Positions 10,261 through 19,227 of a DNA stretch of 64,000 bases are shown here, piece by piece (the stretch's first letter is position 1; every line of letters starts with the position of its first letter). The stretch is taken from assembly GCF_030269925.1 (NCBI RefSeq), contig NC_085135.1:9052753-9116752 (forward strand). The letters are read 5' to 3'. The notes below the pieces were generated by a model that was given only the letters and a program-made list of their open reading frames with translations, searched no databases and was not told the DNA's origin. This DNA is from Bombyx mori. Lineage: Eukaryota > Arthropoda > Insecta > Lepidoptera > Bombycidae. The position numbers and the translations under genes were made by a program.

Positions 10261-13137
10261 TTAGGTTGCACGGCGAACTCTTTGTCGAGTTCGACGAGTA
10301 CGGTTACCGAGGTCCCTAAGCCTGCTCCTAGAGCTGAAGGCGTCTAGTGCAAAGGTTATTGGATCTGAGGGATCCGTAAGGACGTGTCTAGGGCGTCGAC
10401 GGTGACTGGCTCCTACATGATCAGGATTCGGGGAGTAGTCAGCGACGGCTACGATAAGGCGATTATCATGACGCATAGCCTTATCGAAGTACCGTTCCGA
10501 CGCTGACTTCATGTATTTCTGGATAGATTCGAGGCCCACGTCGTCGTGTAGGTCAACGTTCCTCACGAACCACGGAGCTCCGACGGCTAACCTGCAAAAG
10601 CGGGATTGTAGAGATTGAAGGGTGTCTATGTGTGTGCGGGCCGCGTGAGCGAACACCACACTCGCGTAAGTCATGACGGGCCTTATGCAAGTTTTGTAAA
10701 GTGTCACCTTGTTCCGAAGGGACATTTTACTCCGCTTACAGATCATGGGGTAGAGTCTACCGAGAATAAACGCGGCACGGTCACGGACTGATTTTATATG
10801 CGGGCGGAATGTCATCGATGCATCCAGGGTAACGCCCAGGTACTTGACCTTCCTGGCCCAGGGTATGGATTGACTAAAGAGAGTAATCGGGGGTGTGAGA
10901 TTCCTCCTCCTAATACGGGAGGAAATCCGTGTGGAGCTTCCCCTCTGAAATAGCACCGCAGTACTTTTCGCTGGGTTGATGTCTATGCGCCATTTTCGGA
11001 ACCACTGTCCTAGGGCTAGGGCTGCGCTCTGAAGCTTCTTCGCGATTAGGGACTTGTTTCTACTGGAATAGTAAACAGTCGTGTCGTCGGCGAATAAAGC
11101 TAAATGGGTCGGCGGCGACCGGGGAATATCGTTAACGAATAAGCTAAATAGGAGGGGTGAGAGGACAGAGCCTTGCGGGACTCCAGCTGTGAGAGGTCGT
11201 GGGGAGGAGCGGGTTCCCTCGACTCGATATCGAAAAGAGCGGTTCGACAAGAAGTCCCGTATGATGAGCACGAGACTATCCGGCACGCCCATGTTGAATA
11301 GTTTGAAAATCAAACCGTTGTGCCAGACTTTGTCGAACGCTTTTGCGACGTCGAAGAAGAGAGCTCCCGTGTATAACGGCTTTGGTCGATTAAGCCCCAC
11401 AAGAATGTGCTCCGTGAGGCGGTGCACCTGTTGAACGCATGAGTGATTTGTACGGAATCCGAATTGTTCATCGATGAGAATGCCCTTGGATGAGACGAAG
11501 TCTCTGAGGCGTTTGTAGAGCAGACGCTCATACAGTTTGCCTAGAGACATGAGGAGGCTAATCGGGCGGTAGCTCGTCGGATGATTTTTTGGTTTACCGG
11601 GTTTATGTATGCCGATAACGTCCGCTTCTTTCCACACCGCGGGAAAGATACAGTTCGTCATAGCGGCATTGAAAATAGATGCCAACATCACGATGAGTTG
11701 GACGGGTAGAAGTTTAATAACGCGGTTGGATATACCGTCGGAACCGGGAGCCTTGCGAGGACGTAGGTCTTTGATCAAGTCTTTAACTTCCATCGGGGTG
11801 ACGGGTGGTAACGCGTCCGAGGGTGGCAAGGAGACTCTGCGTTCTACCTCACTGTCTACAAATTCTACATGAACAGGGTCCACGGATTGAGTGCTGGGCG
11901 TGCACTGGGTTTGCAATGTATCGGCCAGCAGCTCTGCTTTTTCATCATCATCGAACGCCGCGAGTCGGCCTGAGGGGCCTACGAGGGGGGCCATAGTTAC
12001 TACCGTATCCGATTTGAGAGTACGAGCTAAGCGGTAGTAAGACCTTTGAGAGGGCGCGAGTCTTTCTAAGAAATCAGACCATCTGGCATCTCGGACTTCG
12101 GCGATGCGAGACTTTACGTCGCGTTGTAGGGCACGCATTCGAATACGATTTTCCGCGGTAGGATACCTGTCGTAGGCGCGTATCGAGGCGTTCTTAGCTC
12201 TAAGGAGTTCCCTAATATCGTCGGACAATTTGAAGCGGTGAAGGAAGTCCTCCGCTACAACTTGTTTCGATGACCTATCTAATGTCGAGGTGATGTGTGA
12301 CGTTAAGATGTCTATGGCTTCAGCGGTATCCTGAGGAGACGGGGTAGAGTCTGGGTTAAACGGGAGCGATGGTGGATCAGATTCAGCCAGGCTGATGCCC
12401 AGCGTGTGCCAATCCACCACAGTCCTCGTGACGGGAACGGAATCGGGAGCGCGACCGAGCTTCATAACGACGGGACGGTGGTCTGAATCTAACTCTGAAA
12501 CTACTTCGATCGAGTGCAAGCGCAGAGTTACGTTTTTTAATAACGCTATGTCGAGTATATCCGGGCGATGCGCGATATTTAGCGGGTAGTGAGTCGGGGT
12601 TAGCGGAGCGACGATATCGAAGGCGAGATCATCGACTAACGCGTCAAGCCGCCTGCCATTCGGGGTTGTAGTGTGTGAGTTCCACCTGATGTGTTTACAA
12701 TTTAGGTCGCCCGCCAGAATGACAGAGCTCCCCATGCCGAGCAGCGCCTCGATATCACTGCTTAGAACGATCTTATCCGGTGGAAGATAAACGGACGCGA
12801 TAACGATCGGCGCGTGTCCCGTCAGTGAGATTCGGCACACTGATGCTTCGATATTAGCGAGCGCGGGAGGATCGAGCGGGACGCAATGCAGGGCTCTTCT
12901 ATAGTAAATGACGGTACCACCACCATGAGCAGAGAGCCTGTCGTTCCTGACCATGTTATAGTTCGCGATTTTAGGGTCACGGCGCGCGGGCTTAAGTAGG
13001 GTCTCCTGCACTAAAAAGATATCAATTTGATGGTCACGCAAAAAGTCAGAAACCTGATCACGTTGATTTGCGAGACCGTAAGCGTTAAAAAATCCTATCG
13101 TTACGGATAGGGGCTTTATTCTACTTATATACGCCAT
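10261..13137 (-). CDS. Jockey ORF2: endonuclease-reverse transcriptase, intact
   Basis: A 958-residue open frame. The N-terminal endonuclease (about residues 10-230) shows FFNAYGLANQRDQV, LVQETLL, ASVYLPPDK, VILAGDLNCKHIRWNS and SDHRPVVMKL. The RT (about residues 470-760) shows RPRKAPGSDGISN, SYRPISLLMSLGKLYERLL, FFDVAKAFDKVWH (motif A), AGVPQGSVLSPLLFSLFVND (motif B), LALFADDTTVYY (motif C, catalytic DD) and KVKYLGVTLD. A C-terminal domain follows. Length and order fit Jockey-clade ORF2. The start ATG lies three bases after the ORF1 stop and in the same frame (TAA-TCA-ATG), which suggests termination-reinitiation rather than frameshifting. No catalytic residue looks lost, so this copy may still be active. 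Confidence 0.95.
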   Translation of the reverse strand: MAYISRIKPLSVTIGFFNAYGLANQRDQVSDFLRDHQIDIFLVQETLLKPARRDPKIANYNMVRNDRLSAHGGGTVIYYRRALHCVPLDPPALANIEASVCRISLTGHAPIVIASVYLPPDKIVLSSDIEALLGMGSSVILAGDLNCKHIRWNSHTTTPNGRRLDALVDDLAFDIVAPLTPTHYPLNIAHRPDILDIALLKNVTLRLHSIEVVSELDSDHRPVVMKLGRAPDSVPVTRTVVDWHTLGISLAESDPPSLPFNPDSTPSPQDTAEAIDILTSHITSTLDRSSKQVVAEDFLHRFKLSDDIRELLRAKNASIRAYDRYPTAENRIRMRALQRDVKSRIAEVRDARWSDFLERLAPSQRSYYRLARTLKSDTVVTMAPLVGPSGRLAAFDDDEKAELLADTLQTQCTPSTQSVDPVHVEFVDSEVERRVSLPPSDALPPVTPMEVKDLIKDLRPRKAPGSDGISNRVIKLLPVQLIVMLASIFNAAMTNCIFPAVWKEADVIGIHKPGKPKNHPTSYRPISLLMSLGKLYERLLYKRLRDFVSSKGILIDEQFGFRTNHSCVQQVHRLTEHILVGLNRPKPLYTGALFFDVAKAFDKVWHNGLIFKLFNMGVPDSLVLIIRDFLSNRSFRYRVEGTRSSPRPLTAGVPQGSVLSPLLFSLFVNDIPRSPPTHLALFADDTTVYYSSRNKSLIAKKLQSAALALGQWFRKWRIDINPAKSTAVLFQRGSSTRISSRIRRRNLTPPITLFSQSIPWARKVKYLGVTLDASMTFRPHIKSVRDRAAFILGRLYPMICKRSKMSLRNKVTLYKTCIRPVMTYASVVFAHAARTHIDTLQSLQSRFCRLAVGAPWFVRNVDLHDDVGLESIQKYMKSASERYFDKAMRHDNRLIVAVADYSPNPDHVGASHRRRPRHVLTDPSDPITFALDAFSSRSRLRDLGNRTRRTRQRVRRAT

Positions 13138-13140
13138 TGA

Positions 13141-14763
13141 TTACCGGCGGAGTGAGGGGAGGACGTACGTATTTAATGACGCGTATACGTCGGCGTATTC
13201 TTGCACAACGGCGATAAAGTGTTGTGCAGTGGAGGCAGCGCGAATGGCGTCGCCCAAAGCGTTAACGCGCTCAAAGTTGATCGACTGAAAGAAGTCGATC
13301 GCTAAAGCGAGATTGTCGGACGCGGTCGGAGGGCAAGTCGCGGGAGAGGGACGAGTCGCGGGGGCGGGACGAATCACGGAGGAGGGAGTTGTAGCCGTGT
13401 TCGTGTACGGCAGCGGTTTCGCCCAGGCCGAGACACTGGGCACCGGCGCCGGAACGAACGCTGGCTTAGCCTGCGACACAGAGGGTGCCGAGGCTTTGAT
13501 GTCTGGGCCGGAAGCTCGGAGGCGGTTTTGGCGGGCGACGCGTCGATTTATTTTAGGGGCTCGGGGGCATCCGCGGTAATTTGCGGGGTGACCCTGTGTT
13601 CGACACAGGACGCAGCTAGGCGGTTCCGTCGCGGTTTTTTGATCGCGAGTGCATAGGGCCGTGGCGTGATCGCCTAAGCACTTGACGCATCGGGGGCGCG
13701 CGTGACAGTTACGGGAAGAATGCCCGTATAATTGGCAGTTATGGCACTGGCTAGGTGTGCCTTTCTTGTGTGGGGTTTCGACTGCGATTCCGGAAAGGCT
13801 ACAGACCGTTCGGATGTTGAATATTTGCTTACCCTCTGGGGTAGGCTGGAGGGCGACGAGAACCATATTATATGGCTCCCTTCCGCGGCCTGTATGCATG
13901 CGGTGTACGGAGTTAACCGGTAGGCCTTGTTCGAGAAGGTCGGCCTTAACGAGCTCGGCATCCAACTCTTTAGGGATGCCACGTATAACGGCACGGAGTT
14001 CGCGCTCCTCCTGGAGCGTATACGTGTGGAAACTTATACACTCCTTACGGAGGTAAGAAGAGAGGGCCCTATGGTCGTCGGGTGTTCGAACCTTAATTTG
14101 AATGCCGTTCGCGAGGTTACGGGCATTCGTGAAATTGATATTTTTGGCCTTAAGGGCCAGGGAAACTCGTTCCCAAGCTGCCTTCTCTTGAAGGATTACC
14201 GGGGGAGGGGTCTGGGTTTTATTTTGTGCCACCGGACGCGGCGACGGAGTGGCACGGGCTAGAGGCGCAACGGGAGTCTGAGGGCGGGGGCGCGACGCGT
14301 TCGCGGCTTTGCTAATTTTAGCGGCCGCGGGAGCTCGAGACTCCGCGGCACGCTTCTTACCCTTTTGCACCAGGGTGAATCCATCCGTCGATGAGGCGGG
14401 GGCGAGGTCGACCTCCATCTCCGAGTCAGAGTCGGAGGACGAGGAGGCGGGCGCAGGTGACCTACGAGTAGGTGTTTTGGAGGGTGCGACGGAGGCCGCG
14501 GATGATCGCGCTGCTGGAACGGTGACCCCGGCGAACGACGCAGCAGTTTTACTCGCCAGTATAGGCGACGCGGGAACGGCAGGCACGACGGAGGCTGCGG
14601 TGCTCGATGCAGAAGCTTTGCACGCAGGTACAGGCGACGCAGGAGCAGCGAGCTCGGCGGAGTCCACGAGAGGGCTCGCGGTGTGATCGGCCTTGAAGGC
14701 CTGAAACTCGGAAGTGAGCTTTGGGTAGCGAAGCCGGAGAAATTCCGCAAATACAGCGTCCAT
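13141..14763 (-). CDS. Jockey ORF1: gag-like nucleic-acid-binding protein, intact
   Basis: 540 residues from MDAVFAEFLRL. I chose this ATG because both Jockey copies share the sequence from here, while upstream in-frame ATGs fall in the 5' UTR and differ between copies. A low-complexity Ala/Ser/Pro region with an acidic SSSSDSDSEMEVD stretch is followed by a basic segment and an RRM-like/PRE_C2HC region (RAVIRGIPKELDAELVK). Zinc knuckles follow: CHNCQLYGHSSRNC, CVKCLGDHATALC and a third CVLCRTQGHPANYRGC. Proteins of this type package LINE RNA. The stop precedes ORF2 by three bases in the same frame. Confidence 0.95.
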   Translation of the reverse strand: MDAVFAEFLRLRYPKLTSEFQAFKADHTASPLVDSAELAAPASPVPACKASASSTAASVVPAVPASPILASKTAASFAGVTVPAARSSAASVAPSKTPTRRSPAPASSSSDSDSEMEVDLAPASSTDGFTLVQKGKKRAAESRAPAAAKISKAANASRPRPQTPVAPLARATPSPRPVAQNKTQTPPPVILQEKAAWERVSLALKAKNINFTNARNLANGIQIKVRTPDDHRALSSYLRKECISFHTYTLQEERELRAVIRGIPKELDAELVKADLLEQGLPVNSVHRMHTGRGREPYNMVLVALQPTPEGKQIFNIRTVCSLSGIAVETPHKKGTPSQCHNCQLYGHSSRNCHARPRCVKCLGDHATALCTRDQKTATEPPSCVLCRTQGHPANYRGCPRAPKINRRVARQNRLRASGPDIKASAPSVSQAKPAFVPAPVPSVSAWAKPLPYTNTATTPSSVIRPAPATRPSPATCPPTASDNLALAIDFFQSINFERVNALGDAIRAASTAQHFIAVVQEYADVYASLNTYVLPSLRR

Positions 14764-15174
14764 GATGGCTACGTGCCCAGGTGGGGCTACCCTGGGTCTT
14801 AGAAAACACTCGCCTTGCGGCGAGGCCCCAACTTCTCGGACCTGAGCGGTTCTATTGAACACAGGTGGCGATGCGGCACGATTACTACAGGACAAAGAAA
14901 AAAACACAACAAAACGGAAATAACAAAAAGAAACAAAACAATTAAACACTTCCAGGAAGACAGTTTGTCGGCAGATGTACCACGAACACAGAAATAACAA
15001 AAGGAAACAAAACAATTAAAAACTTCCAGAAAAAAAACACTTGGTCGGCAGATGTACCACGAACACAGGCCGCGCGAACAATGGCCGGGCTAACAAAAGC
15101 CGGGTGAACAAAGGCCGGGCAATCGAGTGGTCGATGAGCACGTCCGCACGTGACGGGTGCCTCTATCGAAATGG
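14764..15174 (-). promoter_or_regulatory. Jockey copy 1 5' UTR with tandem repeats
   Basis: Two ~74-bp units start at about 14,917 and 14,991. Each holds A-rich sequence, 'aacacttccagg'-like sequence and 'tcggcagatgtaccacgaac'. Three ~17-bp repeats ending GGCCGGGC/AGCCGGG follow at about 15,072-15,120. 5' UTR repeats of this kind often carry the internal promoter of LINEs (family knowledge); promoter function here is inferred. Confidence 0.6.
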
Positions 15175-16151
15175 CCCAGTGCAATTGAAGCGGTATCCAT
15201 GATATGAGATGATAAAGCTCCCCAGTCAGCATCAGCATCACCTGTCTCATTAACTGGCAACAGCTTCTTAGACAAAACTTCAGCATAGTTCTTCCTCACC
15301 TCAGGATCTCTTAGCTTGTCTATGTCCAAAGACGCAAGCTTTTTCATAGGAGATCTACGCGGGCGGCGGAGGCGGAGTCGTAGCTTAGTGACAATAAGTC
15401 GGTGGTCAGACCAGCAGTGTGCACCACGCATAACACGGGTGATCTGCACTTGGCTGAAATCTCTTTGCCTTACGATAGCATAGTCGATCAAATGCCAGTG
15501 CTTGGATCTTGGGTGCATCCATGTTGTCTTGTACTTAGCGGCAAGTCTAAACATAGTGTTCGTAATTGCTAGACCGTATTGAGCACAAAGACTGAGCAGC
15601 AACTGACCATTGCTGTTAATGTTGCCGACTCCGTGTCTACCCAGAACTCCAGGCCAAGCCTCATAGTCCCGACCGACCCTGGCATTGAAGTCGCCCAGCA
15701 ATAGTACCTGCTCTCTGGCGTTTATGCTGTCAAGGCAAAGAGTCACTTCCCCATAGAATTTGTCCTTAATGTCATCAGACTTGTCAAGCGTTGGAGCATA
15801 TACACTGATGACATTAAGGTAATTGTCTTTATCCAGGTGAACTCGCAGTGTGGTAATGCGGTCCGAGATATGTACAGGGTACTCCTCTAATCGCTTTACT
15901 AAGTGATTCTTGATGGCAAATCCTACACCTGAATGTCGCGTTTCAGAGGCAGCGGTACCTTTCCAGAAGAAAATATAACCAGCACCTACTTCCACCAGCT
16001 CTCCTTCATCGGCAAGATGTGTTTCGCTGAGAGCAGCCACATCTACGTGGTAGCGATGAAGTTCCCGAGCTACTATGGCGGTCTTGCGTTCAGGGCAGGC
16101 GTTGCCATCTCGATCAAGAAGCGTTCTCACGTTCCACGCCCCAAATGTCAT
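15175..16151 (-). pseudogene. RTE-type (RTE-X-like) endonuclease fragment
   Basis: Starting from the ATG at 16,151 it reads MTFGAWNVRTLLDRDGN, then VAALSETHLADEGELVE, ISVYAPTLDKSDD, VLLLGDFNARVGRD and CWSDHRLIVTKLR: the LINE endonuclease motifs in order, with the catalytic Asp-His near residue 250. The frame is open until Jockey copy 1 begins, at residues TASIALG. The gene resumes on the other side of Jockey at about 10,015 with the RT linker. Upstream, about 19 A residues (minus strand) precede the ATG by a few bases; whether this is leader or the tail of another insertion is unclear. Confidence 0.85.
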
Positions 16152-16260
16152 GATAGATGTTTTTTTTTTTTTTTTTATAATTACTATTTCTCTAGCAAAC
16201 AACAAAGCCAGAGATTCATATTTACATTTTTTGTTTTGTTTTAATTTTAATTATAGTTTA

Positions 16261-17307
16261 TCCGAACAAAAACAGTTTCACTGTAAAAAATTGCGCCAAG
16301 TCCACGTTTATAAAACTCATCTCAATAACATTTGCACTTTACAAAAAAAAGAAGACTTCAATAGCTTTCATTCTCTACAAAAATATGTGAAATACAAAAA
16401 AATACCAAGAAACCGTCATAAAGATGAAAAAATAAAAAATAAATTGTTGAAAATTTAAAAATAAAAAAATAAAAATTTTATCGTACTTGGCGCGCGTCAT
16501 TGAGTACCCCAAATTTTTCAGGATAAATGAACATCCTTTCAATGTTTAGAAATTTATAAGTAGGTCAACCTATGAAATGCATAAATGTAATTAATGAATT
16601 ATTATTTCATAATAAGTTTTACAAAAGTTAAGTAAAATCGACATCTCATACGTATGTTATTTGAATTTTTTTCATTTCCCACTCATCTTTTATGATTTGA
16701 ACTAAACACCCTCTCGTGTTCGCTTATACAAATACAAACTACTTACGAGTCGATACGTATGTATACGTTGGCTTCAAAACATTTGAAAAAATTCTCAAAG
16801 ATGTTTTTCAAAGGGTAGAAAAGAATAATAAAGTTTCAGCTGAATCTAAAGGGGTCGAACGCAAAAGTGGTCGATTTGGCATATAATAGCCCATAGGTAT
16901 ATAGTGAGAGCTGTTGAAAATTACCGTAGTTCTGTCTCAATTTCTCATAAAACGCTAACAAGAGCGAAAAAGACAACCTGGGTAACTTTTTCAACTTTCA
17001 CTGTATATTAAAGCAAAACGGTTTTTTTCTCGGGTTGAAATTCTTCCGAAAAATTTTGGGGTACTCAATGACGCGCGCCAAGTACGATAAAATTTTAATT
17101 TTTTTATTTTTAAATTTTCAACAATTTTTTTTTTATTTTTTCATCTTTATGACGGTTTCTTGGTATTTTTTTGTATTTCACATATTTTTGTAGAGAATGA
17201 AAGCTATTGAAGTCTTCTTTTTTTTGTAAAGTGCAAATGTTATTGAGATGAGTTTTATAAACGTGGACTTGGCGCAATTTTTTACAGTGAAACTGTTTTT
17301 GTTCGGA
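16261..17307. mobile_element. long-TIR non-autonomous DNA element, left copy
   Basis: A 1,047-bp element with ~260-bp terminal inverted repeats: 16,261-16,519 against the complement of about 17,050-17,307. Both ends begin TCCGAACAAAAACAGTTTCA. The ~530-bp middle is non-coding. Lys/Asn-rich reading frames in the TIRs are fortuitous. No target-site duplication is evident. The second copy lies at 32,715-33,758 in opposite orientation. The transposon superfamily is not recognised. Confidence 0.85.
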
Positions 17308-17423
17308 TTTCATATCTTTTTGTTAAGTATTATTTTTTGCTCATTTATTACTTAATAAAAATAAATTATAAATAGTCACTCAGCTTAAAAGCTAATGAAA
17401 CGCTCAATTAATTAGTGTTTTAA

Positions 17424-17643
17424 TGTTAGGTGCCCGACTGGCATGAGACTCTCGGGTTGTCAGTTCCGGTATCGACCGGGGACGCGTGTATTCCGCTTCA
17501 AAGTCTGGCGCGCACTAATTGGGGGTGCGAATGATGCAACAGATGCGCGGGCGCGGGTAGCGCGGGGTGGGTCGTCGCGGCACGGACCTGAGTCACATTC
17601 TCTTTGGCTGCTGTTGCCCCGCGAAACGGAACGCTGCGTTACA
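17424..17643 (-). repeat. Gypsy LTR (3', left copy)
   Basis: 220 bp, TGTAACGC...CCTAACA in element orientation, preceded in that orientation by the polypurine tract GGAGGGGGAGTA. It matches the LTRs at 25,641, 28,473 and 32,384. Confidence 0.9.
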
Positions 17644-18110
17644 TACTCCCCCTCCAAGTTGGGAACGCGTCCCGAGTCCAACTTGGGACTGTTAGTCTGA
17701 AGACGCGGCCTTCCTCTCTGCCTCTTTGGCATAATTGGATCCGTACTTGAATTTGACGGAGAGTGGGTTAAATCCGCGGTGTGATACTTGCCGATGACAT
17801 TGTTTGACAAGTCTGCTATGAAGTACGTTGTAGGACTAACTATCTTTACTACGCGATACGGGCCATCCCGTCGTGGCATGAACTTACGTATTACACCCCT
17901 AGACGCATAAGCAAGCCATAACGAAGGAAATACTCTTCCAGTAGGACTCGGGAGCAAGCCACGGCGGTGGCATCAACAAGTGCGTAGAGTTCTACCCATC
18001 TTGTAGCTACATCCTCTACCAGGAGTACCCATCGCTCCCCCTGCTCTCCTTCTGGCAGTGGCCCGAACAAATCGATTGCGAGAACCTCTCCTCGCTGTTG
18101 AAGCACAGGA
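17644..18110 (-). pseudogene. Gypsy integrase scraps (core start and C-terminus)
   Basis: In element orientation the RT opening (RLTPVLQQRGE) jumps straight to the beginning of the integrase core, AIDLFGPLPEG...WVLLVEDVATRWVEL, which includes the first catalytic Asp. This breaks off after RYG and jumps again to an integrase C-terminal segment (GPYRVVKIVSPTTYFIADL). The two deletions and a frame change leave no usable enzyme. The right-arm copy has the same breakpoints, so the deletions predate the arm duplication. Confidence 0.85.
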
Positions 18111-18870
18111 GTGAGCCTATACGGCGGTACCGATATAGGCGGATGATCACCGGTATCAATGTGGTGCTCGGCGTAAAGAGTTGGGGCTCCCCCACCCTAA
18201 AGATGTCTCCATTCTGCTGCAATAAATGTGATAGCTGCTGCCGTTCATCGGAGCCAAGCATAGAACCCTTATCATCACGCAGGAAGTCAGCAGTAGAAGC
18301 AAACATGCATGGCTTAGGGCACTCATATTCAATTGGATAGGTAACCCGTTTTCCCGAAAAATGCCAAGTGGATGAAGCAAAGTCAAGCACAATACCTGCC
18401 GCCACCAAAAAATCCATGCCAAGCAAAGTTTCATTATTTTGAGCATCTGGAAAAACAGTAAATTCAAGGGTTACTGACCTTTCGGGACTTATCCTTACTT
18501 CTAGAGTAGTGAGCAAAACTCGGCGGGTGCGCGCGGAACCGTCTGCAAGCCTCACCCGACGCCTGGTTTCCTCACACGGATGGTTATGCTTTAACAGCAA
18601 TTCATAAAGCAACGCACCGGCAACGCTACTCTTAGCTCCCGTATCCAACAAAGCATTACCTCGTATACCTAAAATTTGAACACTTAAAATTGGTCTTAAC
18701 CTAACCTGGTGCTCAGTAGAGTTACTCTGGGCAACACTTTTCACATTAGAATTAATCGTCGAAAAATGTCCGACGTTTTCCATGGTCACCCTATTTTCGT
18801 TCATCATGGTCACCCACCCTATCGCGGCCACTTGGTACCTCGGAATAACTATGTTTTGGTTCGGTACCAC
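18016..18870 (-). pseudogene. Gypsy retroviral-type aspartic protease region
   Basis: The open part shows a pepsin-type retroviral protease: ALLDTGAKSSVAGALL (catalytic DTG at about residue 77) and the later ETLLGMDFLVAAGIVLD. The upstream residues belong to the gag-protease linker. In this element gag and protease share one frame, shown by the right arm, where no Jockey intervenes. Downstream of about residue 215 the frame drifts into the RT opening and a shifted frame. Jockey copy 2 separates it from gag, so the polyprotein is broken. Confidence 0.85.
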
Positions 18871-19227
18871 TCGAGTAACGCATCAGGGGCCTATTCCTAG
18901 AACTAATATTATTGTTTATATTATGAATTTTATATTTATAATATTAAATTATTATGAATTTCTAGAATAATTTTGAAGTTTTTTTTTTTTTTTTTTTTTA
19001 TGATTGAAGGTTTACTGGTGGCCCGAAGGCCTTTCCAGTTTCACCAGGACAGGTGGGCGAGCAAAGGCTCAGCCAAGAGGGGTGGGATTTGCTAACAACT
19101 GCCCGAGCGCCTCCGAAGGAGACCTAACAACTCAAGAGCAATTGTTTCGCGAATGAATCTACTACCGGATCGGAATCGCGACCCGCTGAGAAGATCCGGC
19201 GAGAAACTCAGCGGGCTGATGCATGGG

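Larger units (their letters stand above)
10016..15174 (-). mobile_element. Jockey-clade retrotransposon, copy 1
   Basis: A full-length minus-strand LINE: ~410-bp 5' UTR, ORF1 (gag-like), ORF2 (endonuclease plus RT), ~240-bp 3' UTR and poly(A), seen as a T run at 10,016-10,032. The target-site duplication CCCAGTGCAATT occurs at 10,006-10,017 and 15,175-15,186; its last TT is shared with the tail. It split an RTE-type gene. Copy 2 (18,979-24,144) is nearly identical. Confidence 0.95.

Noticed and set aside
16075..16458. Lys/Asn-rich frame over the long-TIR element
   Set aside because: Caused by the A-rich TIR; the same peptide appears at other TIR copies.
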